From Nitrospirillum viridazoti CBAmc (GTDB taxonomy: Bacteria > Pseudomonadota > Alphaproteobacteria > Azospirillales > Azospirillaceae): a stretch of DNA of 64,000 nucleotides. Positions 28,577-36,719 of this stretch are shown piece after piece. Position 1 is the stretch's first letter; each line of letters opens with the position of its first letter. Under the pieces are notes generated by a model. That model made no database searches, was not told the origin of the DNA, and was given only the letters and a program-made list of their open reading frames with translations. Made by a program: the position numbers and the translations under genes. The stretch covers positions 1,557,501 to 1,621,500 of the forward strand of contig NZ_CP022110.1 of the NCBI RefSeq assembly GCF_000730165.1, read 5' to 3'.

Positions 28577-31500
28577 ATGCGCGTAGTGTCCTTGTTCGTT
28601 GTGGTGTGGCTGGCCGCCCTGGGGGCCGCCTGCGTCCCATGGGGCGCGGCGCGGGCGGAGCCTGGACCATGGCAGGCGCTGGGACAGACGGCATTCGAGC
28701 ATATCGACCGCAGCCGCGGTTTACCCAGCGATACCATCTTCTCCCTGGCGCAGGACCAGCGCGGCTTCATCTGGATCGGCACCACCAACGGCCTGGCCCG
28801 CTTCGACGGCTATCACATGCGGGTGTTCCAGCCGGATCCTGAGGTGCCGGGCTCGCTGCCGGACGGCGTCATCCGCGCGCTGCACGTCGATCCCGCCGGC
28901 CGGCTGTGGATCGGCACCCACGTGGGCGGCTTGGCCCTCTATGACCCGGTGACGGAACGCTTCCGCACCATCGCCCCCGGCCCTGCGGGCGTCAGCGCCG
29001 CCACCATCTATGACATCAGCGACGACGGCGACGGCGGCGTCTGGGTCGCCACCCGCGGCGGCATGGATCACCTGAACGGCGACGGTCGGGTGCTGGAGCG
29101 CTTCCGCCATGCCGACAGGGGCGTGAAGGGCGGAGGCCCCGGCGATGGGGCATCTGGAAGCAAGGCACCTGGCGACGACGCGCTGCCCCACAGCACCGTC
29201 TTCACCGTGCATCAGGACCGCACCGGCGCCCTGTGGGCCGGGACCGCCAAGGGGCTGGTGGTGCGCGCGGCCGGCGGCGACCGCTTTGCCCCGCCGCCGG
29301 TGGTGACACCATCCCCCGCCGCCGGCGCCCTGCTGGCCGACAGCATCTGGCAGATCGAGGAGGGGGCGGACGGCCGCCTGTGGCTGGGCGGCGACCGCAG
29401 CGGCCTGGGCGTCTACGACCCGCACGACCATGCTCTGACCGTCATCCGCCCGCAAGGCGAGGGGGAGCCGCCGCTGGCGGCCGTCACCATGCGGGGTGCC
29501 GTGGAGGTGCGGCCGGGCGTGCTCTGGGTGGCGACACTGGGCAACGGCATCGCCGAAGTGGATGTCGCCAAGGGCGTCTATCACACCATCCGGCATGAGC
29601 CGGACATCCCCGCCACCCTGTCCAGCAACGCCCTACGCGCCATCCTCAAGGACCGCTCCGGCCTGATCTGGACGGGCGGCGACTCCGGCCTGGACATACA
29701 CAACCCCACCAACGCCGCCCTGGTGACGCTGTTCACCGGCAACGGCCGGCCGCCGCTGGGCGACCTGCCCACCATCAAGAGCGTGGCCGTGGCTCCCCAG
29801 GGCACGCTGTGGCTGGGCGGCGATGGCGCCGTGCTGGTGTTCGATCCCGCGACCCGCCAGGTGCGCCGCATCCTGGCCGGCGGCGCGCAAGCCGATCCGG
29901 AACACAGCCTGCCGCAACTGGACGTGCTGGCCATGGCCCGGCACGCGGGCGGGGACGGCGCCGCGCCAGGGTACATCTGGGCGGGCACGCCGCGCGGCCT
30001 CTACCGCGTGGGCGAGGTGACGGGGACGGTGGATCGGGAGGCGCTGCCCACCGCCAACCCCTATCCCTACATCTCCCGCGTGGTGACGGCGGGTGGGGTC
30101 ACCTGGGTGGGCACCTTCTCCGGCCTGGTACGCGTCGATGCCGATGGCATCAAGACGCTGTACCGGCGCGACCCGGCCAATCCCGCCAGCCTGGTGGACG
30201 ACCGCATCATCGCCTTGACGGTCGACCATACCGGGGCGGTGTGGGCCGGCACGGAACACGGGCTGAACCGCCTGGATCCGGCCACCGGCACGGTGGAGCG
30301 TCTGGCCCATGACAAGAACGACCTGGGCTCCCTGCCGCATGACTATATCAACAGCCTGGCCGAGGATGGGCGGGGCCGGCTGTGGGTGGGTACCGCCCAA
30401 GGCGGCATCGCCATCCTGGAGGGACGTGATGACGGCGGAAAGCCGCGTTTCCGTACCCTGGACCGGGAAAACGGCCTGCCCAGCCTGCGCGTCAACAACC
30501 TGACCTATGACGGCCACGGCCATGTCTGGGCCACCACCGCGGATGAGCTGGTGAGCATCGACGTGGGCAGCTTGGCGGTGCGCGTGCTGGGCCCGGCGGA
30601 AAACGCCCTGATCCGTCGATATTGGGAAAACGCCTCGGCCGTGACGCCGGACGGAAAGCTGTTGTTCGCCGGCGATGGCGGCATGACCATCGTGTCGCCC
30701 GACGCCATCGCCGACTGGCGCTTCGCCCCGCCCCTGGCGGTGACCGACGTGCGGGTGGGAGCACAGAGCGTGCCGCCCGCCGCCATCGAGGGGTTGCCCC
30801 TGATCCTGCATCCCGGCGATCGGGGGTTCGAGGTGGAGTTCACGGCGCTGGACTTCTCCGCCCCCGACCGCAACCGCTATGCCGTCATGCTGGAAGGCTT
30901 CGACAGCGGCTGGCTGGACAAGGACGCGCAGCGGCGCCGCGCCGTCTACACCAACCTGGCCCCGGGCCACTACCGCCTGCTGGTGCGGGGCAGCAACAAG
31001 GACGGGCAGTGGAACCCGCAGACCCTGTCGCTGCCCGTGACGGTGCTGCCCGCCTGGTACCAGACTTGGTGGTTCCGCATCCTGGCGGGGGCCAGCGTCA
31101 TCGGCGCCGTGGCCCTGGCGGTCTGGGCCCGCCTGGCCTGGCACCGCCGCCGCCAGCGCGAGCTGGAGGAACTGGTGGACGCGCGCACGGCCGATCTGGC
31201 GGCCTCCGCCGCCACCCTGCGCCGCGTGGGCGACGCCGGCCGCGACCTGTCCGCCTCGCTGGAGCGCGAGGCCATCTGCCGCGCCCTGCACGCCCATGTC
31301 GCGGAGCTGATGCCGGCCGCGGCCCTGCGCGTGGCCCTGTTCACCGAGCCTGAGGCCTCCAGCCTATCCCTGGTCTACGCCGCCGGCACGCCCGATACGG
31401 ACTTGGGGCCGCTGTCGCCGGAGGATCCGCTGTACCAGCGGGCGGCCGAGGGCGCCTCCACCAGCAGTGGCCCCGACGATACCGCGCTCTATGCCCCCTT

Positions 31501-32488
31501 GCGCGTTGGCGGCCGCCGCCTGGGCGTGGTGGAGGTGCGTATCAGCCGGCCGGAGGCGGCGCTGCCCCGCCATGTCGAGGCCTTGCGCTCCATGGCCGCC
31601 TTCGCCGCCGTGGCCATCACCAACGCCGCCGCCTTCCGCGAGGTGGAGCGGGCGCGGGAAGAAACGGCGCAGACACTGGCCAACCTGGAGAACGCCCTGA
31701 CCCGACTGGTGCAGCAGGAAAAGCTGGCCTCGCTGGGCAACCTGGTGGCGGTGGTGGCGCATGAGATCAACACGCCGCTGGGCGTCTCCGTCACCCTGGG
31801 TTCGCAGCTGCAGGGGGAAGTCGAATCCCTTGCCGACGCCGTGGCGGAGAAACGCCTGCGCCGCGGCGACCTGGACGAGTTCCTGTCCCAGGCCCGGGAT
31901 GAGTGCGAGATCCTGAACCGCAACCTGCGCCGCGCCGCCGACCTGGTGCAGAGCTTCAAGCAGCTGTCGGTGGACCAGACCAGTGAGCGGGCGCGCGCCA
32001 TTCCCCTGACGGAATACCTGCGTGAGACGCTGGTCAGCCTGGATCCCTTGCTGAAGGGCCACGGGGTGACAGCCACGGTGGAGGGGCCAGCCGGCCTTAT
32101 CGTGCCCACCCGGCCGGGGCAGTTGGCCCAGGTGCTGACCAACCTGGTGCAGAACGCCGTGGTCCATGCCTTCGACGGGGTGGACCAACCGGCCATCCAT
32201 ATCCAGGTGGCGGGTACGCCGGGCGGCCAAGCCACCGTCACCGTGTCCGACAACGGGCGGGGCATGACTGCCGACCTGGCGGCCCAGGCGTTCGAGCCCT
32301 TCTTCACCACCAAGCAGGGGGCGGGCGGGTCCGGCCTGGGCCTGCACATCGTGCATAACCTGGTGACCGGCCCCCTGCGCGGGGAACTGACCCTGGACAG
32401 CCTGCCGGGCGAGGGGACGCGCATTCACATCGCGCTGGGCAGCTTCCAGCCCAGCGAGGCGCCGCCGGTGCTGGAACCCAGCCTGTAA
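28577..32488 (+). CDS. Two-component sensor histidine kinase with beta-propeller sensor (reg_prop/Y_Y_Y)
   Basis: A 1303-residue membrane kinase. A signal peptide ends at ARA. About 700 periplasmic residues follow, with repeated reg_prop strands of the type GRLWIGT, GLIWTGG and GAVWAGTEHGLNRL forming two seven-bladed propellers as in related proteins. Next come a Y_Y_Y domain, one membrane helix (WWFRILAGASVIGAVALAVWARL), a GAF-like domain and a kinase core. His1062 lies in VAHEINTPL, followed by N-box NAVVHAF, G1 DNGRGM and G2 GSGLGLHIV. No receiver is fused, unlike Bacteroides hybrids. The sensor type suggests detection of a carbohydrate or other periplasmic ligand. Confidence 0.9.
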   Translation: MRVVSLFVVVWLAALGAACVPWGAARAEPGPWQALGQTAFEHIDRSRGLPSDTIFSLAQDQRGFIWIGTTNGLARFDGYHMRVFQPDPEVPGSLPDGVIRALHVDPAGRLWIGTHVGGLALYDPVTERFRTIAPGPAGVSAATIYDISDDGDGGVWVATRGGMDHLNGDGRVLERFRHADRGVKGGGPGDGASGSKAPGDDALPHSTVFTVHQDRTGALWAGTAKGLVVRAAGGDRFAPPPVVTPSPAAGALLADSIWQIEEGADGRLWLGGDRSGLGVYDPHDHALTVIRPQGEGEPPLAAVTMRGAVEVRPGVLWVATLGNGIAEVDVAKGVYHTIRHEPDIPATLSSNALRAILKDRSGLIWTGGDSGLDIHNPTNAALVTLFTGNGRPPLGDLPTIKSVAVAPQGTLWLGGDGAVLVFDPATRQVRRILAGGAQADPEHSLPQLDVLAMARHAGGDGAAPGYIWAGTPRGLYRVGEVTGTVDREALPTANPYPYISRVVTAGGVTWVGTFSGLVRVDADGIKTLYRRDPANPASLVDDRIIALTVDHTGAVWAGTEHGLNRLDPATGTVERLAHDKNDLGSLPHDYINSLAEDGRGRLWVGTAQGGIAILEGRDDGGKPRFRTLDRENGLPSLRVNNLTYDGHGHVWATTADELVSIDVGSLAVRVLGPAENALIRRYWENASAVTPDGKLLFAGDGGMTIVSPDAIADWRFAPPLAVTDVRVGAQSVPPAAIEGLPLILHPGDRGFEVEFTALDFSAPDRNRYAVMLEGFDSGWLDKDAQRRRAVYTNLAPGHYRLLVRGSNKDGQWNPQTLSLPVTVLPAWYQTWWFRILAGASVIGAVALAVWARLAWHRRRQRELEELVDARTADLAASAATLRRVGDAGRDLSASLEREAICRALHAHVAELMPAAALRVALFTEPEASSLSLVYAAGTPDTDLGPLSPEDPLYQRAAEGASTSSGPDDTALYAPLRVGGRRLGVVEVRISRPEAALPRHVEALRSMAAFAAVAITNAAAFREVERAREETAQTLANLENALTRLVQQEKLASLGNLVAVVAHEINTPLGVSVTLGSQLQGEVESLADAVAEKRLRRGDLDEFLSQARDECEILNRNLRRAADLVQSFKQLSVDQTSERARAIPLTEYLRETLVSLDPLLKGHGVTATVEGPAGLIVPTRPGQLAQVLTNLVQNAVVHAFDGVDQPAIHIQVAGTPGGQATVTVSDNGRGMTADLAAQAFEPFFTTKQGAGGSGLGLHIVHNLVTGPLRGELTLDSLPGEGTRIHIALGSFQPSEAPPVLEPSL

Positions 32489-32619
32489 AAACACATGTCA
32501 TCGTGACAACTGGGTGGTGGCCTTTCGGGCTCACGCCGTGGCAGTTTCCTATCCAATGATGGACCGGGACGATGGCGGGGGCCGCGCCCGGGACAGTGCG
32601 ATGGATGGGAGACAAGGGC

Positions 32620-34047
32620 GTGTTGGGATTGAAGAACAAGGCCTTGAGCACGGGCGTTGCCCTGGGCGTTATCGCGGGCCTTCTGGCCACCGCGGCGTGG
32701 GCCGACGCGGGGCCGGCCACCATTCCCGCCTCGGCGCTCAGCAGCGTGAAGGAATTGCAGAAGCGCGCGCTAGCCGGCAGCGGCGCCTATGAGGTAGTGG
32801 AATCGCTGACCACCCAGGTGGGCCCGCGCCTGCCCGGCACGCCCAACGACGCCGCCGCCGTGGCCTGGGCGGTCAAGGCCATGAAGGACATGGGCCTGCA
32901 GGACGTCCACACCGAGGCCGTGCCCATGCCCGGCTGGCGGCGCGGCCTGGAACGCGCCAGCATCATCGCCCCCATGCCGCAGCCGGTGGCCGTAGCGGCG
33001 CTGGGCGCCAGTGTGGGCACCGGGCCGGAGGGCATCGAGGCCGAGGTGGTGCGCTTCGCCAGCCTGGCGGACCTGAAGGCCGCGCCCGCCGGCTCGCTGA
33101 CCGGCAAGATCGCCTACATCGCCCTGCCCATGGCCCGCACTCAGGACGGCAGCGGCTATGGCGAGGCCGTGGCCATGCGCATCGCCGGCCCGGCGGCGGC
33201 GGCCAAGAAGGGTGCGGCGGCGGTCATCATCCGCTCCGTCGGCACCGACGCCCACCGCACGCCCCACACCGGCATGACGCGGTATGAGGACGGCGTGGCC
33301 AAGATCCCGGCTGGCGCCATCTCCACCATCGACGCCGGCCAGCTCGACCGCCTGCTCGAGCGTGGACCGGTGAAGATGAAGCTGGTGCTGGATGTGGGCC
33401 TGCTGGATCCCATCACCACCTACAGCGTCGTGGGTGACCTGAAGGGCGCGGACAAGCCGGATGAGATCGTGGTGATGGGCGCGCACCTGGACAGCTGGGA
33501 CCTGGGCACGGGCGCCATCGACGACGGTGCCGGCGTGGCCATCGCCCTGGCCTCCGCCAAGCTGATCAAGGGCCTGCCGGAAAAGCCCAAGCGCACCCTG
33601 CGCATCGTGCTGTTCGCGGCGGAGGAAGAGGGCACCTACGGCGCCGCCGCCTATGGCAAGGCCCACGCGGCCGACGCCGCGCATTATGTTCTGGGCACCG
33701 AGGCCGACCTGGGCATCGGCCCCGTCTGGCAGTTCAAGCTGAAGTCCAACGCCAATGCCGAGGGCGCCATCGCCACCATGGCCGCGGCGCTGAAGCCCCT
33801 GCGCGTCATCCAGGGTGCCGATGGGGAGGGCGAAAGCTCCGACCTGGGCCCTATGGCCGAGGCCGGCATGCCGGTGGCGGAGCTGTCGCTGGACGCCACC
33901 ACCTACTTCGACATCCACCACACCGCCGACGACACGCTGGACCGGATCGACCGTCCCACCATCGACCAGTCCACGGCCGCCTACGCCAGCGTGCTGTGGC
34001 TGGCCATGCAGGCCGGCGGTACCTTCCGCGCCCCGGGTACCAAGTAA
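32620..34047 (+). CDS. Secreted M28-family zinc peptidase with PA domain
   Basis: A 475-residue exported aminopeptidase-like protein. The signal peptide ends at AWA. A PA-like insert spans about residues 110-240, including AAAAKKGAAAVIIRSVGTD. The zinc ligands are His289 in GAHLDSWD, Asp301 or Asp302 in AIDDGAG, Glu in AAEEEGTYGA, Asp in GTEADLG and a His in FDIHHTADD. Several starts are in frame (32572, 32605); GTG 32620 has GGGAG at the right distance and gives the shortest complete signal peptide. The neighbour encodes another exported hydrolase. Confidence 0.85.
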   Translation: MLGLKNKALSTGVALGVIAGLLATAAWADAGPATIPASALSSVKELQKRALAGSGAYEVVESLTTQVGPRLPGTPNDAAAVAWAVKAMKDMGLQDVHTEAVPMPGWRRGLERASIIAPMPQPVAVAALGASVGTGPEGIEAEVVRFASLADLKAAPAGSLTGKIAYIALPMARTQDGSGYGEAVAMRIAGPAAAAKKGAAAVIIRSVGTDAHRTPHTGMTRYEDGVAKIPAGAISTIDAGQLDRLLERGPVKMKLVLDVGLLDPITTYSVVGDLKGADKPDEIVVMGAHLDSWDLGTGAIDDGAGVAIALASAKLIKGLPEKPKRTLRIVLFAAEEEGTYGAAAYGKAHAADAAHYVLGTEADLGIGPVWQFKLKSNANAEGAIATMAAALKPLRVIQGADGEGESSDLGPMAEAGMPVAELSLDATTYFDIHHTADDTLDRIDRPTIDQSTAAYASVLWLAMQAGGTFRAPGTK

Positions 34048-34177
34048 AAGGGGGAGGGCGCCTTCACCTTCCCCCAATTACCTTCAAATGACGATATTGC
34101 CGGAATATCCGGTGCCGTGGGCCGCGCGCGCTCCACTACGGTTGCCCGACCATCAAGGGCATCCGGGAGGGAAGGGC

Positions 34178-35176
34178 ATGGGGTTGGGACATTTCTCGCG
34201 GCGCGCGGCTCAGGCGTTGTCCATCCTCCTGGCGCTGGCAGCCGGGGCGGCGCAGGCGGCTGACGCCCGTCTGGGCTTCGCCCCCTATGTCGATCTCACC
34301 CACGACCCCGACTTGGCCGCCTGGGCCAAGGCCACCGGCCAGAAGGGCCTGACGCTGGCCTTCTTCAACGCCCAAGGCGCCTGCCAGGGCGGCTGGCCCA
34401 TTCCCGAGGCGCGGCTGATGGAACGGGTGGCCGCCTTTCGCGCCGCCGGGGGCGCGGTGATCCTGTCCAGTGGCGGCTGGAACGCCGACGACCTGGCGGA
34501 GCGCTGCGCCGACACGGACGCCATCGCCAACCAGTATGACGCGGCACTGACCCGCCTGGGCATCGACCATCTGGACATCGATGCCGAGGATGGCGACGTG
34601 CATGACAATCTGCGTCCCGCCATCGTCGCGGCACGCACTCAAGGATTACGCCGCCTGCAGGACCGTTGGGACGCGGCGGGCAAGGTGCTGCACCTGTCCT
34701 TCACACTGGCGGTGCGCCCGGACCTGGGCATGCGCCCCATCGATCTGGCGGTGCTGCGATCGGCGGTGGCGGCCGGTGTGCGCTTCGACGTCGTCAACCT
34801 GATGACCATGGACTACCGCGACGGCAAGTCCGCCGGCCGCATGGGGCCCCAGTCCGTGGGGGGGCTGCTTCACGTCCGCCAGCAATTGGCAACCCTGCTG
34901 CCCGGCCGCACGGACGCCCAATACTGGGCCATGATCGCCGCCACGCCCATGATCGGCCAGAACGACGCGGGGGATGAGGTCTTTACCCTGGCCGACGCCG
35001 CCCTGCTGCGCACCTTCGCCAACCAGCATGGCCTTGCCGGCCTGTCGTTCTGGCAGACCGGCCGGGACAGCGGCGCCTGCCCCGGCGACGGCAAGGCGCG
35101 CAACGACTGCAGCGGCCAGGATCAGGCGCCGAACGCCTACGCGAAGGTATTCTCAGGGTTCGCCGGGCGGCGTTAA
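34178..35176 (+). CDS. Secreted GH18-family chitinase-like protein
   Basis: A 332-residue exported hydrolase. The signal peptide ends at AQA, around residue 27. The GH18 motif DxxDxDxE is present as D130-H-L-D133-I-D135-A-E137, so the catalytic acid Glu137 is retained. Further conserved blocks are LSSGGWN, VNLMTMDY and the last strand LSFWQTGRD. No chitin-binding module is attached. GGGAGGGAAGGGC upstream fixes the start. It could act on chitin, chito-oligosaccharides or peptidoglycan-like glycans. Confidence 0.85.
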   Translation: MGLGHFSRRAAQALSILLALAAGAAQAADARLGFAPYVDLTHDPDLAAWAKATGQKGLTLAFFNAQGACQGGWPIPEARLMERVAAFRAAGGAVILSSGGWNADDLAERCADTDAIANQYDAALTRLGIDHLDIDAEDGDVHDNLRPAIVAARTQGLRRLQDRWDAAGKVLHLSFTLAVRPDLGMRPIDLAVLRSAVAAGVRFDVVNLMTMDYRDGKSAGRMGPQSVGGLLHVRQQLATLLPGRTDAQYWAMIAATPMIGQNDAGDEVFTLADAALLRTFANQHGLAGLSFWQTGRDSGACPGDGKARNDCSGQDQAPNAYAKVFSGFAGRR

Positions 35177-35178
35177 AT

Positions 35179-35246
35179 CCCTTAAGGAAAATGCCGACTT
35201 CCTTTAGGGAGGTAGGTTTGACTCCCCCTACTCCTAGGCATAGAAT
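35179..35246 (+). promoter_or_regulatory. Promoter and inverted repeat of the vapBC-like pair
   Basis: TTGACT (35218-35223) and TAGAAT (35241-35246) are separated by exactly 17 bases. Just upstream, CCCTTAAGGAA (35179-35189) and TTCCTTTAGGG (35199-35209) form an inverted repeat with one mismatch. It can serve as terminator for the chitinase gene, as operator for the antitoxin, or both. Confidence 0.6.
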
Positions 35247-35274
35247 CCCCATACCATGTTATTCAGAGGTTGCG

Positions 35275-35556
35275 ATGGCGAAAGGAACCGGCATGAAGCG
35301 GGTGATGGAGGGCGTCACGGTACGAACCTTCCCTCAGGTCGCACGTGCCGCCGGGCTGGCGCCCGATCAGCCTTTCACCATCGTGCTGACGGAATCGGTT
35401 GAGCCGGCATCCTCTTCCTCGGCCACTTCATCCATTGACGAGAGGGAGCGGACAGCTCGCTTCCTGGCTCTTGCCGGGTTGGGAGTGCGAACGGCCGGTG
35501 CACGGACACAGGCTGACATTGATGCGTGCGTGCGGAACTTCCGGGACGATCGCTGA
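35275..35556 (+). CDS. Putative antitoxin of a VapBC-type module
   Basis: A 93-residue protein immediately upstream of a PIN-domain toxin. It has a short N-terminal beta strand (GMKRVMEGVTVRTFPQVARAAGL) that may be a MazE/AbrB-like or related DNA-binding segment, and a Ser-rich linker. The C-terminal helix (ERTARFLALAGLG... DIDACVRNFRDDR) is the likely toxin-binding part. I cannot assign the antitoxin family firmly. Only three bases separate it from the toxin gene. AGAGG precedes the ATG; ATG 35293 is an alternative. Confidence 0.65.
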   Translation: MAKGTGMKRVMEGVTVRTFPQVARAAGLAPDQPFTIVLTESVEPASSSSATSSIDERERTARFLALAGLGVRTAGARTQADIDACVRNFRDDR

Positions 35557-35559
35557 TCC

Positions 35560-35982
35560 ATGCTGACAGCGCAGCGCCTCTACGTCGACGCCAATATCAT
35601 TATCTATTTCGTGGAGGCTGGCGGAACCCTTCAGCAGAAGGCCATCGAAGTTTTCTCTCATGCACGTGCCAACCATATTTCATTGATCACCAGCGAAATC
35701 ATGGTGGGTGAGTGCCTGGTCGGCGCGCATAAAACCGAAAACCAATCCCTCGTCGATGGATATAGGCAGCTTTTCCATGAGCTGGATGTATTCCAACTTA
35801 TGCCGGTGAAACTTCAGACAATCGAAATCGCAGCCCGCATGGGGGCTGGATATCAGATGAAGTTGATGGATGCGCTGCACGTCGCAACCGCCATTGAGGC
35901 GGCATGCGATGTGTTCTTGACCAATGACCTGAAGATTCGCAGTGGTGGTGAATTGAAGGTTATTCAATTCAGCAGCCTGTAG
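35560..35982 (+). CDS. vapC: PIN-domain toxin (VapC-like ribonuclease)
   Basis: A 140-residue PIN domain. The acidic metal-binding residues are Asp10 in LYVDANIIIY, Glu51 (or Glu46) after ITSEIMVGE, Asp104 in KLMDALHVATA and Asp123 in FLTNDL. VapC toxins cleave RNA, often initiator tRNA or 23S rRNA, when the antitoxin is degraded. Its DNA is noticeably richer in A/T than the surrounding genes, hinting at horizontal acquisition. Confidence 0.85.
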   Translation: MLTAQRLYVDANIIIYFVEAGGTLQQKAIEVFSHARANHISLITSEIMVGECLVGAHKTENQSLVDGYRQLFHELDVFQLMPVKLQTIEIAARMGAGYQMKLMDALHVATAIEAACDVFLTNDLKIRSGGELKVIQFSSL

Positions 35983-35984
35983 GC

Positions 35985-36611
35985 TTAACTTCCCACGACG
36001 CGGTACGCGCATCGCCGTGCGCCGTTCGGGATGTGTTCCGTCCGCTCCACCTGGGCGCCCAGCACGGCACGGAACGTCTCCAGTTCCGACCGGCAGAAGC
36101 CGGCGCAGGCCGTGGCGGCGGCGCAGATGGGGCAGTGGTTCTCCACCAGCAGCCAGCTGCCGTCACCCAGCATCCAGCTGTCGGCCATATAGCCTTCCGC
36201 CGAGCGGATGGCGGCCAGGCGGCGGACGCGCTCGGCCAGGTCTGGGGCGCCCGCCAGCTCGGCGCGATAGCGGGCGAGGGTCTCCGCCTCCCGTGCGGCG
36301 ATGACGGCATCCAGGGCGCCGGCGCCCAGCTGCGCCACCAGGGTCGACAGCAGGGTGGTGGTCAGCGCGGCATGGCCATCCGGAAACTGGTTATGACCCG
36401 CCGCCGTCAGGTGCCATAGCTGGCGCGGACGGCCCCGGCCAGCCGCCCCTTCGCCGACGCTGACCACCAGGCCATCCTCGGCCATGCGCGACAGTTGCTG
36501 GCGCGCCGCCTCGCCGGTGATGCCCAGCGCAGCGGCCAAGGTCGCGGTGGCCTGGGGCCCCTCCGTCTTCAACAGCAGCAGGATGCGGTTCACGGGTGAC
36601 TGGCGGGTCAT
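35985..36611 (-). CDS. Winged-helix regulator with C-terminal four-cysteine motif (SufR-like/COG2345)
   Basis: A 208-residue regulator. Residues 5-75 form a DeoR/ArsR-like winged helix (ILLLLKTEGPQATATLAAALGITGEAARQQLSRMAEDGLV). The C-terminal region ends in C160-P-I-C163-AAATA-C169-AGF-C173, which can bind an iron-sulphur cluster, as in SufR-type repressors. The start is ATG 36611. It is divergent from an MFS transporter gene, with strong palindromes in the 108-base gap. It stops two bases after the vapC stop, arriving from the other strand. Its likely role is repression of itself and the transporter. Confidence 0.82.
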   Translation of the reverse strand: MTRQSPVNRILLLLKTEGPQATATLAAALGITGEAARQQLSRMAEDGLVVSVGEGAAGRGRPRQLWHLTAAGHNQFPDGHAALTTTLLSTLVAQLGAGALDAVIAAREAETLARYRAELAGAPDLAERVRRLAAIRSAEGYMADSWMLGDGSWLLVENHCPICAAATACAGFCRSELETFRAVLGAQVERTEHIPNGARRCAYRVVGS

Positions 36612-36612
36612 A

Positions 36613-36674
36613 TTCCAAGTTTCAGCTTGCTTAAATCCGGGCCGGGCATATTTTCCAATTAATAACTTGGAAAA
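36613..36674. promoter_or_regulatory. Divergent operator with TTCCAA/TTGGAA half-sites
   Basis: TTCCAAGTT (36613-36621) and AACTTGGAA (36664-36672) are perfect complements. TTTTCCAA (36651-36658) and TTGGAAAA (36667-36674) also pair with an eight-base spacer. The sites lie between the divergent regulator and MFS genes. Confidence 0.65.
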
Positions 36675-36719
36675 AATCATCCGGCAGGTCAAGGATAAGC
36701 CCGCGAGGAAAGCCACCCC

